Shown here in pieces: positions 28,150-37,543 of a DNA stretch of 64,000 nucleotides (position 1 is the stretch's first letter; every line of letters starts with the position of its first letter). The DNA comes from Leptospira bandrabouensis (lineage in GTDB: Bacteria; Spirochaetota; Leptospiria; Leptospirales; Leptospiraceae): assembly GCF_004770905.1 (NCBI RefSeq), contig NZ_RQHT01000014.1, positions 1,054,001 to 1,118,000 of the forward strand, in the 5' to 3' direction. The notes beneath the pieces are model-generated. The model ran no database searches. It was not told the DNA's origin and saw only the letters and a program-made list of their open reading frames with translations. The position numbers were made by a program, and so were the translations under genes.

Positions 28150-28845
28150 ATGAGCCTCAGAATCCTTCTAATCCTTTCTTCCCTCCTCCTAACCAGCGTT
28201 TCCCTTTCCGCGGAAGAATTTGCCGTGGCAACCTTTACCCGTGGAAAGGTGAGTTTTCTCTCCTCTACTGACTCTTCCAAACTTTGGAAAACTCTCAAAG
28301 TAAATGATATTCTGAAACCTGGAGACAGGATTAAAACAGGGAATGGATCCAAAGTGGATTTTTTATACCAAGAAACAGAAATAAGAATCCAACCAAACAC
28401 TGATTTCACGTTAAAAGAATGGAATTCTGATAAAAAAATTGCCAAAGCCTATGTGCAAAATGGTGCTGCATGGTTCCGAGTAAACGATTTCAAAAAAGGT
28501 AGTTTTGAGGTATCCACACAAACTACAACTGCGGGCGTTCGCGGAACCGCCTTTGGAGTGTTCTACGAAGAAAAGGAAAAAAAAGGATACACTTGTGTTT
28601 GTGAAGGACTCGTAAACATCAATGGTACTGAATTTTCTAAGGGAACAGGTGGGGCAGTTAAATTAGGTGCCTCTGAGTTGGAAAAAAATGATTACAAAGG
28701 ACTAATTACAAAGGAAGGTGCTACCATTCAGTTCCAAGAAAAACGAAAAGGCAATCCCATGTTGTCTCGTTGTCTTCCATGTCACAAACCAGTGGGTTGG
28801 GAAGATACTAGTTTTACTCCGGACGAAACTTACGGTAAAAAGTGA
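28150..28845 (+). CDS. FecR-domain periplasmic protein with C-terminal haem-c motif
   Basis: 231 residues from the ATG at 28150; in-frame ATGs at 28114 and 28132 lack a ribosome site, while AAGGA lies just before 28150. Signal peptide (LRILLILSSLLLTSVSLSAEE), then a FecR domain (about 25-165): LKPGDRIKTGNGSKVDFLY, WFRVNDFKKGSFEVSTQTTTAGVRGTAF. Unusually the C-terminus contains CLPCH (about residues 208-212), a CxxCH covalent haem-binding motif, and a second Cys pair occurs in TCVCEG. The start of the next gene overlaps the stop by 4 bp; a DsbD-like gene follows that, so cytochrome maturation is plausible. Confidence 0.8.
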   Translation: MSLRILLILSSLLLTSVSLSAEEFAVATFTRGKVSFLSSTDSSKLWKTLKVNDILKPGDRIKTGNGSKVDFLYQETEIRIQPNTDFTLKEWNSDKKIAKAYVQNGAAWFRVNDFKKGSFEVSTQTTTAGVRGTAFGVFYEEKEKKGYTCVCEGLVNINGTEFSKGTGGAVKLGASELEKNDYKGLITKEGATIQFQEKRKGNPMLSRCLPCHKPVGWEDTSFTPDETYGKK

Positions 28846-30239
28846 AATATTATTTCAAGGTATTCATACTTATTTGCTTCTTCACCTATCCAATCTTTGG
28901 TGAGGAAGTAGTCACAACTAAAAAAGACGAACCAGATGGCTACTATGGATTAAAACTGGGAGCCATCTTAACTCCCACACTATCTTATCGTGTTCGGGAC
29001 AAAGCATCTGGAACGAAAGACTTATCTCCCTCTGACAAAGCAGGATTTTCCCTTCCTTGGACTATGGTAACCATTTCGAAAGAATGGGAAGATACCGGAA
29101 TCAAAGCCGAATTTTGGGGCGAAATCCTGCGTAACGATGCATTAACAAATGATACATCTGCGGGGACAGGAAATAAATCCAATCCTTATGTGTTCTTAGT
29201 TAGGCGAGCAAATCTTGCTAAAACTTTTGAATTAGGAAATACAAAACATCAATTGCAATTTGGAATGTTTGAACTTCCGCATATGTTTTCTGTTTGGTCA
29301 GGAAACTATGATTGGCGTTATTTCGATAAATCGCCATTAGAATCTATGGGATTTGCAAAAGATCCGGTGGATCTTGGAATTAATTATATCCTTCGATGGA
29401 ATTCTTTTTCTGTACAAACTGCTCTTGTCAATGGGGAAGGATACCGAAATACTCAGAATACAACGAATACTGGATATGATGTCATCGGAAAACTGGGATG
29501 GGAACCTACTTGGTCTGAGAATTTAAAAACTGGTCTCCATGTTTTAGGAAGAGCATCGAATGCTATTGGTTATGCGAGTGATGAATGCCGAGAAGGAAAA
29601 ACTCGCTGCCTCGTTAGTGATGGGAATCCGGCTACAAGAAAACAAGGAAGTGTTTCTCTAAACCAAGAGCAGGTGATTGCAGTCGAATCTCATCTGGTTT
29701 GGAAAGAGGCTCTAAATTTAGGTTTGGGGGGAATGGCCAAAAAACAATTGGGTGGGGAAATCGTAGATAAGTTAGCACCTTACCAACCTGCCACAAAAGT
29801 AGCAGAATCCACAGGACGAGGAGCTTATTTTTGGGCAGGGCTTGGGAATGGAACGGTGCGACTGGTCATGCGCGGAGAAATTGCAACAGGTGGACCCTCA
29901 CCTGGTTTACGTGCCACAGAGACGGTGGAACGAGAGCCTTGGTTGAGATTCAAGCCGGGAACCACCGATCCTCTCTATTCTGATCAGTCTTATTACATTA
30001 CAAGGCAAATCTTTGGAGAATGGTTTTTGACCCCTTCTGCTAGGTTGGCAATAGGATATACGGAAGTACGTTCGTATGATTCTAAAGGAGGACCAAATAA
30101 ATGGTATGTAGACAGTACCGGGGAGACATCAAATCGTGTCGAATATATAGAACAGTTTTCAAAACCTGCGACACATCCAATTTCTGAATACGGAAGATTG
30201 GATCGAAGTATTGTTTTGAAAGCCACAGCCACGTTCTAA
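28842..30239 (+). CDS. Outer-membrane beta-barrel protein
   Basis: 465 residues. GTG start overlapping the previous stop. Signal peptide (VFILICFFTYPIFGEE), then alternating amphipathic strands with many aromatic girdle residues and a C-terminal ...VLKATATF, the terminal Phe expected of barrel proteins. It has two cysteines in one loop (DECREGKTRC). Probably a porin or porin-like channel of 16 or so strands; substrate unknown. Middle gene of the FecR-barrel-DsbD operon. Confidence 0.8.
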   Translation: MKYYFKVFILICFFTYPIFGEEVVTTKKDEPDGYYGLKLGAILTPTLSYRVRDKASGTKDLSPSDKAGFSLPWTMVTISKEWEDTGIKAEFWGEILRNDALTNDTSAGTGNKSNPYVFLVRRANLAKTFELGNTKHQLQFGMFELPHMFSVWSGNYDWRYFDKSPLESMGFAKDPVDLGINYILRWNSFSVQTALVNGEGYRNTQNTTNTGYDVIGKLGWEPTWSENLKTGLHVLGRASNAIGYASDECREGKTRCLVSDGNPATRKQGSVSLNQEQVIAVESHLVWKEALNLGLGGMAKKQLGGEIVDKLAPYQPATKVAESTGRGAYFWAGLGNGTVRLVMRGEIATGGPSPGLRATETVEREPWLRFKPGTTDPLYSDQSYYITRQIFGEWFLTPSARLAIGYTEVRSYDSKGGPNKWYVDSTGETSNRVEYIEQFSKPATHPISEYGRLDRSIVLKATATF

Positions 30240-30249
30240 GAAAGCGAGT

Positions 30250-31539
30250 ATGGTATCTGAAATTCAAACCTTTATAGAATCCCAATTGTCTTCCGGTTCC
30301 TTTTCTGTTTATAGTATTTTCTTTTTGGCCTTAGGCGGGCTTTTGGCGGGTCTTTTGCCTTGTGTTTATCCTTTATACCCCATTACAGCCGGGATTTTAA
30401 AATCCCGAGTCACGAATCATAAATGGTCACACCCTTTTGTTTACTATTTGGGTTTAGCCAGTATGTATGCAGTATTTGGACTTGTTGCGGGTTTGAGTGG
30501 AGGGGCCTTTAATTCCTTTTTACGATATCCTGAAACACAAGTTATCCTTGCTATTTTGTTTTTTGTTTTAGGTCTTAGCGTTGCAGAATTTTTATATTTT
30601 CCTTTTTTTGCAGGTGATTTAAGAAATTCGGCAAATGTGAGTTATGCGAATACATTTTTTTTAGGTGTTGGTGCGGGTCTACTTTCTTCTCCTTGTGTGG
30701 GCCCAGTTGTGGTTTCAATTCTTGTTCAACTCATTGCTTACCAAACAGAAGGGATTCATTTGTTTCCCATTCTTTTTACTTCTATAAAGATGTTTGTATT
30801 TGGTTTGGGTCTTGGGATTCCATTTTTACTCATTGGAGTTTTTGGTTTTGCCTTACCAAAATCGGGTAAGTGGATGAAGGCCGTTCAATGGATCCTTGCA
30901 TTGATGATTTTTTATTTTGCTTTTACATATTTAGAAAAAGCTTTTGTCCTTTGGGGTTTTGATTCCGCTCTTTCTATAAAAGTATTTTTCATTTGGATTT
31001 TGGCTTTGGTCTTTCTTTACTTACAAAAGAAAGAAGGTCTTCCTCACGAAAAAATGAAATTGGCACTTTTACAAATGGGTGCTTTTACTTCCTTGATTGT
31101 GTTAGTTTTACTTTTGCAATCGGCCTTGTGGAAACTCGAACCGGGTTCTTCTCATTCAAAAATTAACTCGGCTCCCACGGAGATTCATGGAAATTTAGAA
31201 TGGTACCGCAGTGAAGCGGATGTCTATCGAATTGCCAAAGAAACGGGGAAACCGATATTTATCGACTTCTATGCCGATTGGTGTACAAACTGCAAAGAGT
31301 TTCAAAAACTTACGCTTTCGAATAAAGAATGGAATGAAACTTTTAAAAACAGAGCCATCCTTTGGAAAGTTTATGATACAGATCCCATTTTTGAAGAGTT
31401 TGCAAACAATCCCAATTATCCAGAATTAAAAATTGGATTACCCTTCTTTTTAATTTTAGATGCTGATGGAAAGATGATTTATAAATCGAACGACTATTTA
31501 GATACGAAAGGTATGATTAATGCGATTCTCAAATTTTAA
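30250..31539 (+). CDS. DsbD-like thiol:disulphide interchange protein
   Basis: 429 residues: about eight membrane segments of the CcdA/DsbD-beta type followed by a thioredoxin-like C-terminal domain. The membrane redox cysteines are in GLLPCVYPLYPI and SSPCVGPVV. The periplasmic CxxC is in FYADWCTNCKEFQKL. The N-terminal immunoglobulin-like domain of E. coli DsbD is absent. It moves electrons from cytoplasmic thioredoxin to periplasmic thiols, for example reducing CxxCH cysteines before haem attachment. 10 bp after the barrel gene. Confidence 0.9.
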   Translation: MVSEIQTFIESQLSSGSFSVYSIFFLALGGLLAGLLPCVYPLYPITAGILKSRVTNHKWSHPFVYYLGLASMYAVFGLVAGLSGGAFNSFLRYPETQVILAILFFVLGLSVAEFLYFPFFAGDLRNSANVSYANTFFLGVGAGLLSSPCVGPVVVSILVQLIAYQTEGIHLFPILFTSIKMFVFGLGLGIPFLLIGVFGFALPKSGKWMKAVQWILALMIFYFAFTYLEKAFVLWGFDSALSIKVFFIWILALVFLYLQKKEGLPHEKMKLALLQMGAFTSLIVLVLLLQSALWKLEPGSSHSKINSAPTEIHGNLEWYRSEADVYRIAKETGKPIFIDFYADWCTNCKEFQKLTLSNKEWNETFKNRAILWKVYDTDPIFEEFANNPNYPELKIGLPFFLILDADGKMIYKSNDYLDTKGMINAILKF

Positions 31540-31572
31540 GTTTTAATTTGAAAGTAGGATCGAGAACGAAAG

Positions 31573-31603
31573 AAAGACTCATATTCGTCTTTGTTATTTT
31601 TTT
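31573..31603 (+). terminator. Terminator after the DsbD-like gene
   Basis: AAAGAC (31573-31578) and GTCTTT (31587-31592), 8-nt loop, followed by GTTATTTTTTT. Short stem but good U-run. Confidence 0.55.
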
Positions 31604-31604
31604 A

Positions 31605-31635
31605 ATGCGAACCGGTCTATTTGACCAATTCGCAT
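31605..31635. terminator. Second hairpin between convergent genes
   Basis: ATGCGAA (31605-31611) and TTCGCAT (31629-31635), with inner GGTC/GACC pairs separated by a two-by-two internal loop and a TATTT loop. It stands 10 bp before the stop codon of the convergent flavin oxidoreductase gene; AATTTTAG follows on the plus strand. Confidence 0.5.
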
Positions 31636-31644
31636 AATTTTAGT

Positions 31645-32586
31645 TTAGCGAGGAAGATTGTTGAGAGTAGCTAAATATTCACTGGCTATCTCTTTTACAA
31701 TTTCACCGGCAGGTTTTACTTCTTCAATCTGTGCGACACCCTGTCCCGCAGACCAAATATCTCTCCAACGTTTGTATTCTTGTTCAACGGCTTTTTCCCC
31801 GCCAGCGTGACCTGCTGCAATTTTTTTCGGACCATCTTCTAAAACATCAGGAGAGCGCTCCACTGATTTTGCTAACCAGTTGGCGGGGATTCCTGAAATT
31901 TTTTCAGTATAAATGATTTCATCTGGGCTTGAATCAATTAACATTTGTTTGTATTCATTTTGGGCTCTAGACTCTGGAGTCGCAATAAAACGAGTTCCAA
32001 CATACACTGCATCTGCCCCTAAAGACAAGGCCGCCGCCATTTGTGATCCCGTAGAAATAGCACCTGCTGCAATCACAGGTAGTCCAACTTCCTTTTTTAA
32101 GTAAGGAATTAATGCAAAAGGTGTGATAGCACCAGCGTGTCCACCAGCTCCTTGGGAAACGGCAATCAGAGCGTCTGCACCTGACTTTGCGACTATGTTT
32201 GCATGTTTCAGCGTGGTTACATCGCAAAACAAAGTAGATCCATTGGATTTGATTTCTTTGGCAATGGTTCGAGGAGTCCCTAAACTTGTAATGATAAGTT
32301 CTACTTTTAAATCCATAACAACTTCGAATTGTTTCGCCCAATTCGGGTTATGTTCTTTATGAAGGATCAAATTAACTCCAATTGGTTTTTTGGTTTTGGA
32401 ACGGATTTCTAAAATTCCTTCCCGTAACTGTTCAGGTGTTCGGTAGTTTAAAGAAGGAAAACAGCCTATCCCACCTGCTTCCGAAACTGCCACCACTAAC
32501 TCCGGATAGGAGACGAGGAACATTGGAGCTGCAATGATTGGCAGATCAATTTTTAACATTTCTGTGATTTTTGTTTTGATTTTCAT
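31645..32586 (-). CDS. Nitronate monooxygenase / NAD(P)H-dependent flavin oxidoreductase
   Basis: 313 residues, TIM-barrel FMN enzyme. N-terminal LPIIAAPMFLVSYPELVVAVSEAGGIGCFP, then ISQGAGGHAG-type phosphate loop (IAVSQGAGGHAGAITP) with the catalytic His, and GAISTGSQMAAALSLGADAVYVGTRF. Members oxidise alkyl nitronates or act as enoyl reductases; which applies is undecided. Stand-alone on the minus strand with the small secreted-protein gene 18 bp upstream. Confidence 0.9.
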   Translation of the reverse strand: MKIKTKITEMLKIDLPIIAAPMFLVSYPELVVAVSEAGGIGCFPSLNYRTPEQLREGILEIRSKTKKPIGVNLILHKEHNPNWAKQFEVVMDLKVELIITSLGTPRTIAKEIKSNGSTLFCDVTTLKHANIVAKSGADALIAVSQGAGGHAGAITPFALIPYLKKEVGLPVIAAGAISTGSQMAAALSLGADAVYVGTRFIATPESRAQNEYKQMLIDSSPDEIIYTEKISGIPANWLAKSVERSPDVLEDGPKKIAAGHAGGEKAVEQEYKRWRDIWSAGQGVAQIEEVKPAGEIVKEIASEYLATLNNLPR

Positions 32587-32604
32587 AAATCTCCCGTTAT
32601 ACGA

Positions 32605-32901
32605 TTATGGTTGAGTCGGTTTTGGATTTAGGTTTGGTAGTTCAGCGGAATATCTTCCAGAGCGCGGAATACAACTCATCGCAAAACCTTGGATAATGTA
32701 ACAGATAGAATCCTGTGAGATACATTTGAGCGATTTTTGGTATTCTTGCCCGTCAATTTCTGTGGCGATGGAATAACATTCCATCTTGTCTTCCACAAAT
32801 CTTTCTTGGGCAGTTTTCTCTTCTTGGGCCACAATTGTGGTAAGAGACAATAATAGGAGGGGTAGTAGGTAAAAAAATGATTGGAATCGATTTCGATTCA
32901 T
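32605..32901 (-). CDS. Small secreted cysteine-containing protein
   Basis: 98 residues. Signal peptide LLPLLLLSLTTIVAQ-type, cleavage probably after AQ. The mature part of about 70 residues has four cysteines (MECYS, LKCISQD, SICYII, MSCIPRSG), consistent with two disulphides in the periplasm. Pro-rich C-terminus. No family recognised. Divergent from the SpoIIE gene. Confidence 0.65.
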   Translation of the reverse strand: MNRNRFQSFFYLLPLLLLSLTTIVAQEEKTAQERFVEDKMECYSIATEIDGQEYQKSLKCISQDSICYIIQGFAMSCIPRSGRYSAELPNLNPKPTQP

Positions 32902-32937
32902 TGAACGTATCCTGCTTGATCCTATAGGAATTAAATT

Positions 32938-34890
32938 TTGAAAGAAGTCAAATCATATAAATCGATTCACACCTTCTTACAGTTTGTTCTTTATTTAGGG
33001 ATTCTTTTCCAGTGTATGGGGTGTTTGGACTTACATTCGGAAGTGGCACCGGATCGCCAATTCCAACAATCCATTTATCTTTTAGATCGATATTACTATT
33101 GGTCAAGAGAAGAATTGAAAGATCCTAATTTGATTCCAGAAAATGATTGGCAAAAAATGGAACCCAATCGTTTGGGTTTTGAATCTCTTGAGAGCCAATA
33201 TTTATATATTAAATTCAGTGATCAGTTTGTAAGACAACTGAAAAGCCCTGTGCTTTATGTTGAAATCGCTTTAGAACAATTTAAACTATTCCAAGGAAAA
33301 GAATTAGTTTTCGAATCCAAACTCCAAGACCATTTTTTTCCTTATATCATTCCTTTAAACCAAAACCCGTCAGGTTCTCTCATCATTCAATTTCAATCCA
33401 GGTACCATGGTTATATCGGAATGGATCGCAAAGTATTTTTCAAAGATCATTCCATGGCACTTGTAGATTTGTTTATAGAAAACTTTTCTGAAACTTTTTT
33501 TGCTCCCGTTTTACTTGTCCTATCTATCATTTTTCTTGGATTTTATTTTCTAAGAAAAAGAGAAAATATATTTCTGAATTTTTCTATTTTACTATTTTCA
33601 GCCTCTCTAATAGAAGCATTAAACGGCTTTGTTGGATTTTCTCTCAGTCAGTATTCGTATATTGTAACTCCACTCACTTATATTAATTTTGCATTTTTTC
33701 CTTTTGCACTTTTGCTTTTTTTGATTGGGATTTTTCCTCCTTTCTTTCGAAATTTATTTAAGATTCTAACTTTCCTTCATATAATTATCTTTTTTATTTC
33801 GATTATAAAAAATTATGAAAATGGAATTTCGTTTCTTAACAGCGAAGATGATTATAATTGGGTAATTGTATTAGAAGCAGTGATCGCAATTTTTTCTTCT
33901 ATTTATGTTTTAATCAAAGGAAATAAAAATCTACGAACCATTACCTTGGGATTACTCATCATTGTTTTGGCAGGACTTCATGATATTTTAGTAGACCTGG
34001 AATTTTTTTCACACGGACAAAGAATTATTCACTTCGGGTTTTTTATCATGTTGGGTTTGTTTGGATTTTATGTATTTAAACATTATTGGCAACTATTACA
34101 TTCGATTAACAGAATGAATGCGGAACTGCGGATCAAAAACAAGGAATTGCAGAGATTAATTCAAATTGATAAAGATTTAGCTTTGGCACATGCACTCCAA
34201 AAATCATTATTATCTTCTAAATATAATGAAGACGATAAAATTCGAATCATAGGATTTTCGCAAAACCTAGAGTCGGTGGGCGGAGATTACTTTGATCATA
34301 CAAAAGATAGTATGGGAAATTGGGCGATTCTTATGGCAGATGTATCAGGGCACGGGATTTCATCGGCAATGGTAGCAGCCATGTCTAAAATGGCATTTGT
34401 TGGGGCCGGTGCCTATTTACAATTTCCTTCTAGGGTTTTCCATTCAATGAACAGACATTTGGTTGGAAAAACTAAAAATCTTTTTATTACTGCCTCTTAT
34501 GTATTCATTGATACGGAATCATATACGGCAACATTCAGTAATGCGGGCCATCCAGGTTTTTTTCTCATTCGAAATTCGGAATCGGAAGTCATTCATTTAA
34601 ATGTTAAAGGAAAACCTTTGGGTTTGTTCTCTCATATTCCCTATGCAGAAGATACAGTAAAACTGTTTCCGGGTGATAAAATTTTATTATACACGGATGG
34701 AATATTTGACTTATTAAATGAGGCAGGTGATAGCTTCGGCGAAGAAAGACTCAAATCATTGTTATGGGACAATCGTTACCAAAAATTTCAGGAGCTTGCA
34801 GCAATTGTACAAGATTCGCTCTTTCGGTTTTCTTCCGGGTGGAAATACCAAATGGATGATTTAAGTTTTTTATTATTAGAAATAAAATAA
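32938..34890 (+). CDS. 7TM-DISM receptor with SpoIIE-type PP2C phosphatase
   Basis: 650 residues. TTG start with AGGAA upstream. Signal-like N-terminus, extracytoplasmic sensor domain (about 30-180), seven or so membrane helices (about 185-390), coiled linker (INRMNAELRIKNKELQRLIQ), then a SpoIIE/RsbU phosphatase domain (430-650): VGGDYFDHTKD, LMADVSGHGISSAMVAA, LYTDGIFDLLNEAGDSFGEERL. It would sense an outside signal and dephosphorylate a STAS anti-anti-sigma protein; one such protein is encoded at 57737. Confidence 0.93.
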   Translation: MKEVKSYKSIHTFLQFVLYLGILFQCMGCLDLHSEVAPDRQFQQSIYLLDRYYYWSREELKDPNLIPENDWQKMEPNRLGFESLESQYLYIKFSDQFVRQLKSPVLYVEIALEQFKLFQGKELVFESKLQDHFFPYIIPLNQNPSGSLIIQFQSRYHGYIGMDRKVFFKDHSMALVDLFIENFSETFFAPVLLVLSIIFLGFYFLRKRENIFLNFSILLFSASLIEALNGFVGFSLSQYSYIVTPLTYINFAFFPFALLLFLIGIFPPFFRNLFKILTFLHIIIFFISIIKNYENGISFLNSEDDYNWVIVLEAVIAIFSSIYVLIKGNKNLRTITLGLLIIVLAGLHDILVDLEFFSHGQRIIHFGFFIMLGLFGFYVFKHYWQLLHSINRMNAELRIKNKELQRLIQIDKDLALAHALQKSLLSSKYNEDDKIRIIGFSQNLESVGGDYFDHTKDSMGNWAILMADVSGHGISSAMVAAMSKMAFVGAGAYLQFPSRVFHSMNRHLVGKTKNLFITASYVFIDTESYTATFSNAGHPGFFLIRNSESEVIHLNVKGKPLGLFSHIPYAEDTVKLFPGDKILLYTDGIFDLLNEAGDSFGEERLKSLLWDNRYQKFQELAAIVQDSLFRFSSGWKYQMDDLSFLLLEIK

Positions 34891-34983
34891 ATAAAAGTCT
34901 CTAATTTTTACGGTTATAACCACAACGATTTAGTTTTTCCATTATACCAGAATCTATTTAGCTTTCTTGTGAAACCCCATAAT

Positions 34984-36021
34984 TCATAATTCTGGATTGA
35001 TGATAAACCGAATGGGATTTCCTTTTTTTTCTTCCAGTGCATGTAAAAATTCATTGGTCTCTTCTAACTTATGAACTCCACTAATGGATTTGGTCAGACT
35101 TAATTTTTTATCTTTATAGAGTTGGATGAGCTCAGGGATTGCTCTTCTATCGGAACCATAGGAACCGGTGATACGAATTTGTCTTTCAATTAGAAAAAAC
35201 GGCATAGGAATTTCCAATTTGTTTCTGCCAATTCCGACAAGAACAATCCTTCCTCCACGATTCATCGCGCGGACCGAATTTTCAATATTGGGCATATAAC
35301 CAGAAAAGTCGCATAACAAATCAATGCCGCCAGATTTTTCTTTTAAAACCTTACCCACTTGCATATTTTTTTCAACTAATATAAGTTCGTCTGCCCCGTA
35401 AGATTTTGCGTTTTCAAGGGATCCGCTATCGATATCCACAGCAAAAATACGGCCTGCTCCCAATGCTTTAGCAATGGCCACAGCGTGAATTCCCAGTCCA
35501 CCACATCCAATGATGGCAACTGTGTCTCCAGGTTTGATTTCCCCTTGGTATTTGACGGCATGGTAAGGAGTAGAGACGGCATCAGCCAAAATGGCTCCTT
35601 CTGTAAAAGGAATTTCATCCGGTAAATTGTGAAGATAACGTTCTTCGATTTGTAAATACTCTGCAAATCCACCACGTTGGTTGAAACCAAGAACTCCAAT
35701 TTCTTCACAAAGATTTTCTCTTCCCGCCAAACAGTGTTTACATTTTCCACAAGAAGTTCCAGCGCTAACAACAACACGATCTCCTTTTTTGAATCGGGTA
35801 ACTTGTTCTCCTACTTCCTCCACAACACCTGAAGTTTCATGACCAGGAACACAAGGCGAATAGGTTGCTTTCATTTTTCCGTGAAGGACCAAATGAATGT
35901 CAGAACCACAAATTCCACAGGCTTTGACTTTGATTTTTACCTGGTTAGGGAGAAGGGAAGGTAGATCCAATTCTTGGATTTCGAGAGATCTTGAGCCTTG
36001 CGGAAGTACTGCAGCTTTCAT
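34984..36021 (-). CDS. Zinc-dependent alcohol dehydrogenase (MDR family)
   Basis: 345 residues. Catalytic zinc residues in ACGICGSDIH and CVPGHETSG. Structural zinc cysteines are in SCGKCKHCLAGRENLC, and the Rossmann motif is VAIIGCGGLGIHAVAIA. Acidic residue after strand 2 (FAVDID) suggests NAD+. Typical of threonine/sorbitol/alcohol dehydrogenases; substrate not decidable. Overlaps the upstream gene by 4 bp. Confidence 0.92.
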   Translation of the reverse strand: MKAAVLPQGSRSLEIQELDLPSLLPNQVKIKVKACGICGSDIHLVLHGKMKATYSPCVPGHETSGVVEEVGEQVTRFKKGDRVVVSAGTSCGKCKHCLAGRENLCEEIGVLGFNQRGGFAEYLQIEERYLHNLPDEIPFTEGAILADAVSTPYHAVKYQGEIKPGDTVAIIGCGGLGIHAVAIAKALGAGRIFAVDIDSGSLENAKSYGADELILVEKNMQVGKVLKEKSGGIDLLCDFSGYMPNIENSVRAMNRGGRIVLVGIGRNKLEIPMPFFLIERQIRITGSYGSDRRAIPELIQLYKDKKLSLTKSISGVHKLEETNEFLHALEEKKGNPIRFIINPEL

Positions 36022-36623
36022 TGAAAGATTCCATCTAACTCCGTCAACATATCGCTTGCATCCGTTTCATTTAATTGTTCTAACGTTAATTCGATTGTAT
36101 CAGTGAGATAGTATTTATAATTTTTATAAGTAGTTAAAAACTCTTTTAGTTTTTCTTTTTCATCATCGGAAAGTCTGTTTTCTATATTGAGTTTACATAA
36201 TGCTAAAACACCAAAGGCAGATTTTAATTCATCAGAGTTGGAAGCAATGGTAAATAGTTCCCGAACATCCAGTTCAGCAAAAGTAGGAAGTAAATCAGAG
36301 ATAAGTTCCATCGCACCGATGGGAATGGCGCGGTCGAGTGATTTGACATAATTCAGCAGTACTCGATAACTTTTGGAATCCCCCACATAAGAGAGAAGAT
36401 AAACCATTCCAGAAAGTAGGGATTTGTGGTAACCCCAACTCAATCGACCCGAGTCGGCCTCCCTGATGATTTGGTAAATCATAGTCCAAGTGTTTTTATC
36501 ACCATCGGCAGCCAGTTTCATCAAATCCAAAAGACGTGATTCCCAGACTGGTTGGTCCATTTCAGATTTAAGGAGGTCGATGGCTTCCAAGGGGGAAGTT
36601 GGTAGTGATCCTAACTTTTGCAC
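36018..36623 (-). CDS. Helical (HEAT-like) protein of unknown function
   Basis: 201 residues, all-helical, leucine-rich, no signal peptide and no catalytic motif. Repeating helix pairs (LLSGMVYLLSYVGDSKSYRVLLNYV, AMELISDLLPTFAELD) suggest HEAT or ARM-type repeats and a protein-protein interaction role. Its stop overlaps the dehydrogenase start by 4 bp, so the two are translationally coupled. Confidence 0.7.
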   Translation of the reverse strand: MQKLGSLPTSPLEAIDLLKSEMDQPVWESRLLDLMKLAADGDKNTWTMIYQIIREADSGRLSWGYHKSLLSGMVYLLSYVGDSKSYRVLLNYVKSLDRAIPIGAMELISDLLPTFAELDVRELFTIASNSDELKSAFGVLALCKLNIENRLSDDEKEKLKEFLTTYKNYKYYLTDTIELTLEQLNETDASDMLTELDGIFQ

Positions 36624-36651
36624 AGATTCTTCTCCGACATAATACTAGAAT

Positions 36652-36726
36652 ATGAGACGTATATGTCTTTTCTTTTTTATCATGCTAATGTTTTCTCCGT
36701 ACGGCCGAAACTATTTGCATAGATGA
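36652..36726 (+). CDS. Possible 24-residue leader peptide
   Basis: Short ORF with a basic-hydrophobic sequence (MRRICLFFFIMLMFSPYG). Its TGA overlaps the ATG of the next gene in an ATGA arrangement. It looks like a signal peptide without a protein. It could be a coupling leader or chance; the downstream gene has its own signal sequence, so it is not needed as an N-terminus. Confidence 0.25.
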   Translation: MRRICLFFFIMLMFSPYGRNYLHR

Positions 36727-37541
36727 AACGTTTTTCGGTCATACTAATGCTCTTTCTGACAGTGATTGGAGAGATGACGCCAGATCAGTCCAGTTCCAAG
36801 GCGACTCAGTTAATTCGTGTTAGCTACGGACTTAAGGATAACTACGAGTTTCTACGCATTCTAAATTCTACCATTAGCAACCGCGGTACCGAGGATCAAA
36901 AAAAATACTTCAAACGTTGCGTACAACACCATATCGAATCCGAAATTCTGCATTTGCAAATGGATTTGGGTCGTTCCTATTCTGAACTTAGGAGAACACA
37001 GGGTCTACTCATTCAACTGTATATTTATGTTTTAGAAGATGAAATTGAAGAATTAGAAGTTGAATTAGGCAGGCTTGCAAGATTAGCGAACGGAAAGGAA
37101 AAAACAGAAACCAATTTATATTTGCGGTTGGGATATCGAGAAATTGCAGTTGCGAAACAGAAATTACTCGTAGGAAAAAACATTCGACCTTATTTATATT
37201 TAATGAAACTTCAAGAGTTAGCTTATTCATTAAAATCACTGAAACAAGCGGAGAAGTACATTGTCCTTTTAGGATTATTACATGATTCGATCGATGAATT
37301 TGATAAAGAAACTAGGAGTTTCGCTGATATGGTTCATGAAGTCAATAGAATCATCTTGAATGATCGAGAAAAATACTTACGATTGTTATATGATAGCCAC
37401 TTTGATTCCTATGGTTCTTTAGATTATTACGAACTGATTTGGAAACAACCAGATCTTCACGAATTGGCAGTGGGAATTCCTGGTTTTGATCCTGCTTACG
37501 AAAGAAACCCCGAAGAAGCGGTTCCTCCCACATTTAAATAG
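36723..37541 (+). CDS. Secreted helical protein of unknown function
   Basis: 272 residues with an N-terminal signal sequence (VILMLFLTVIGEM). The rest is long amphipathic helices (HLQMDLGRSYSELRRTQGLL, EDEIEELEVELGRLARLA, LMKLQELAYSLKSLKQAEKY), possibly TPR- or coiled-coil-like, with a Pro-rich end. It resembles Leptospira surface-exposed helical proteins in character, but I cannot assign a family. First sizeable gene of a tight operon; the rhomboid gene starts 2 bp after its stop. Confidence 0.7.
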   Translation: MKRFSVILMLFLTVIGEMTPDQSSSKATQLIRVSYGLKDNYEFLRILNSTISNRGTEDQKKYFKRCVQHHIESEILHLQMDLGRSYSELRRTQGLLIQLYIYVLEDEIEELEVELGRLARLANGKEKTETNLYLRLGYREIAVAKQKLLVGKNIRPYLYLMKLQELAYSLKSLKQAEKYIVLLGLLHDSIDEFDKETRSFADMVHEVNRIILNDREKYLRLLYDSHFDSYGSLDYYELIWKQPDLHELAVGIPGFDPAYERNPEEAVPPTFK

Positions 37542-37543
37542 TT

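Noticed and set aside
31967..32341. Cys/Trp-rich ORF within the flavin oxidoreductase gene
   Set aside because: Same-strand frame-shifted shadow with unnatural composition.
34912..34921. Palindrome GGTTATAACC
   Set aside because: Only 10 bp, AT-rich, between two convergent genes; no nearby promoter, likely chance.
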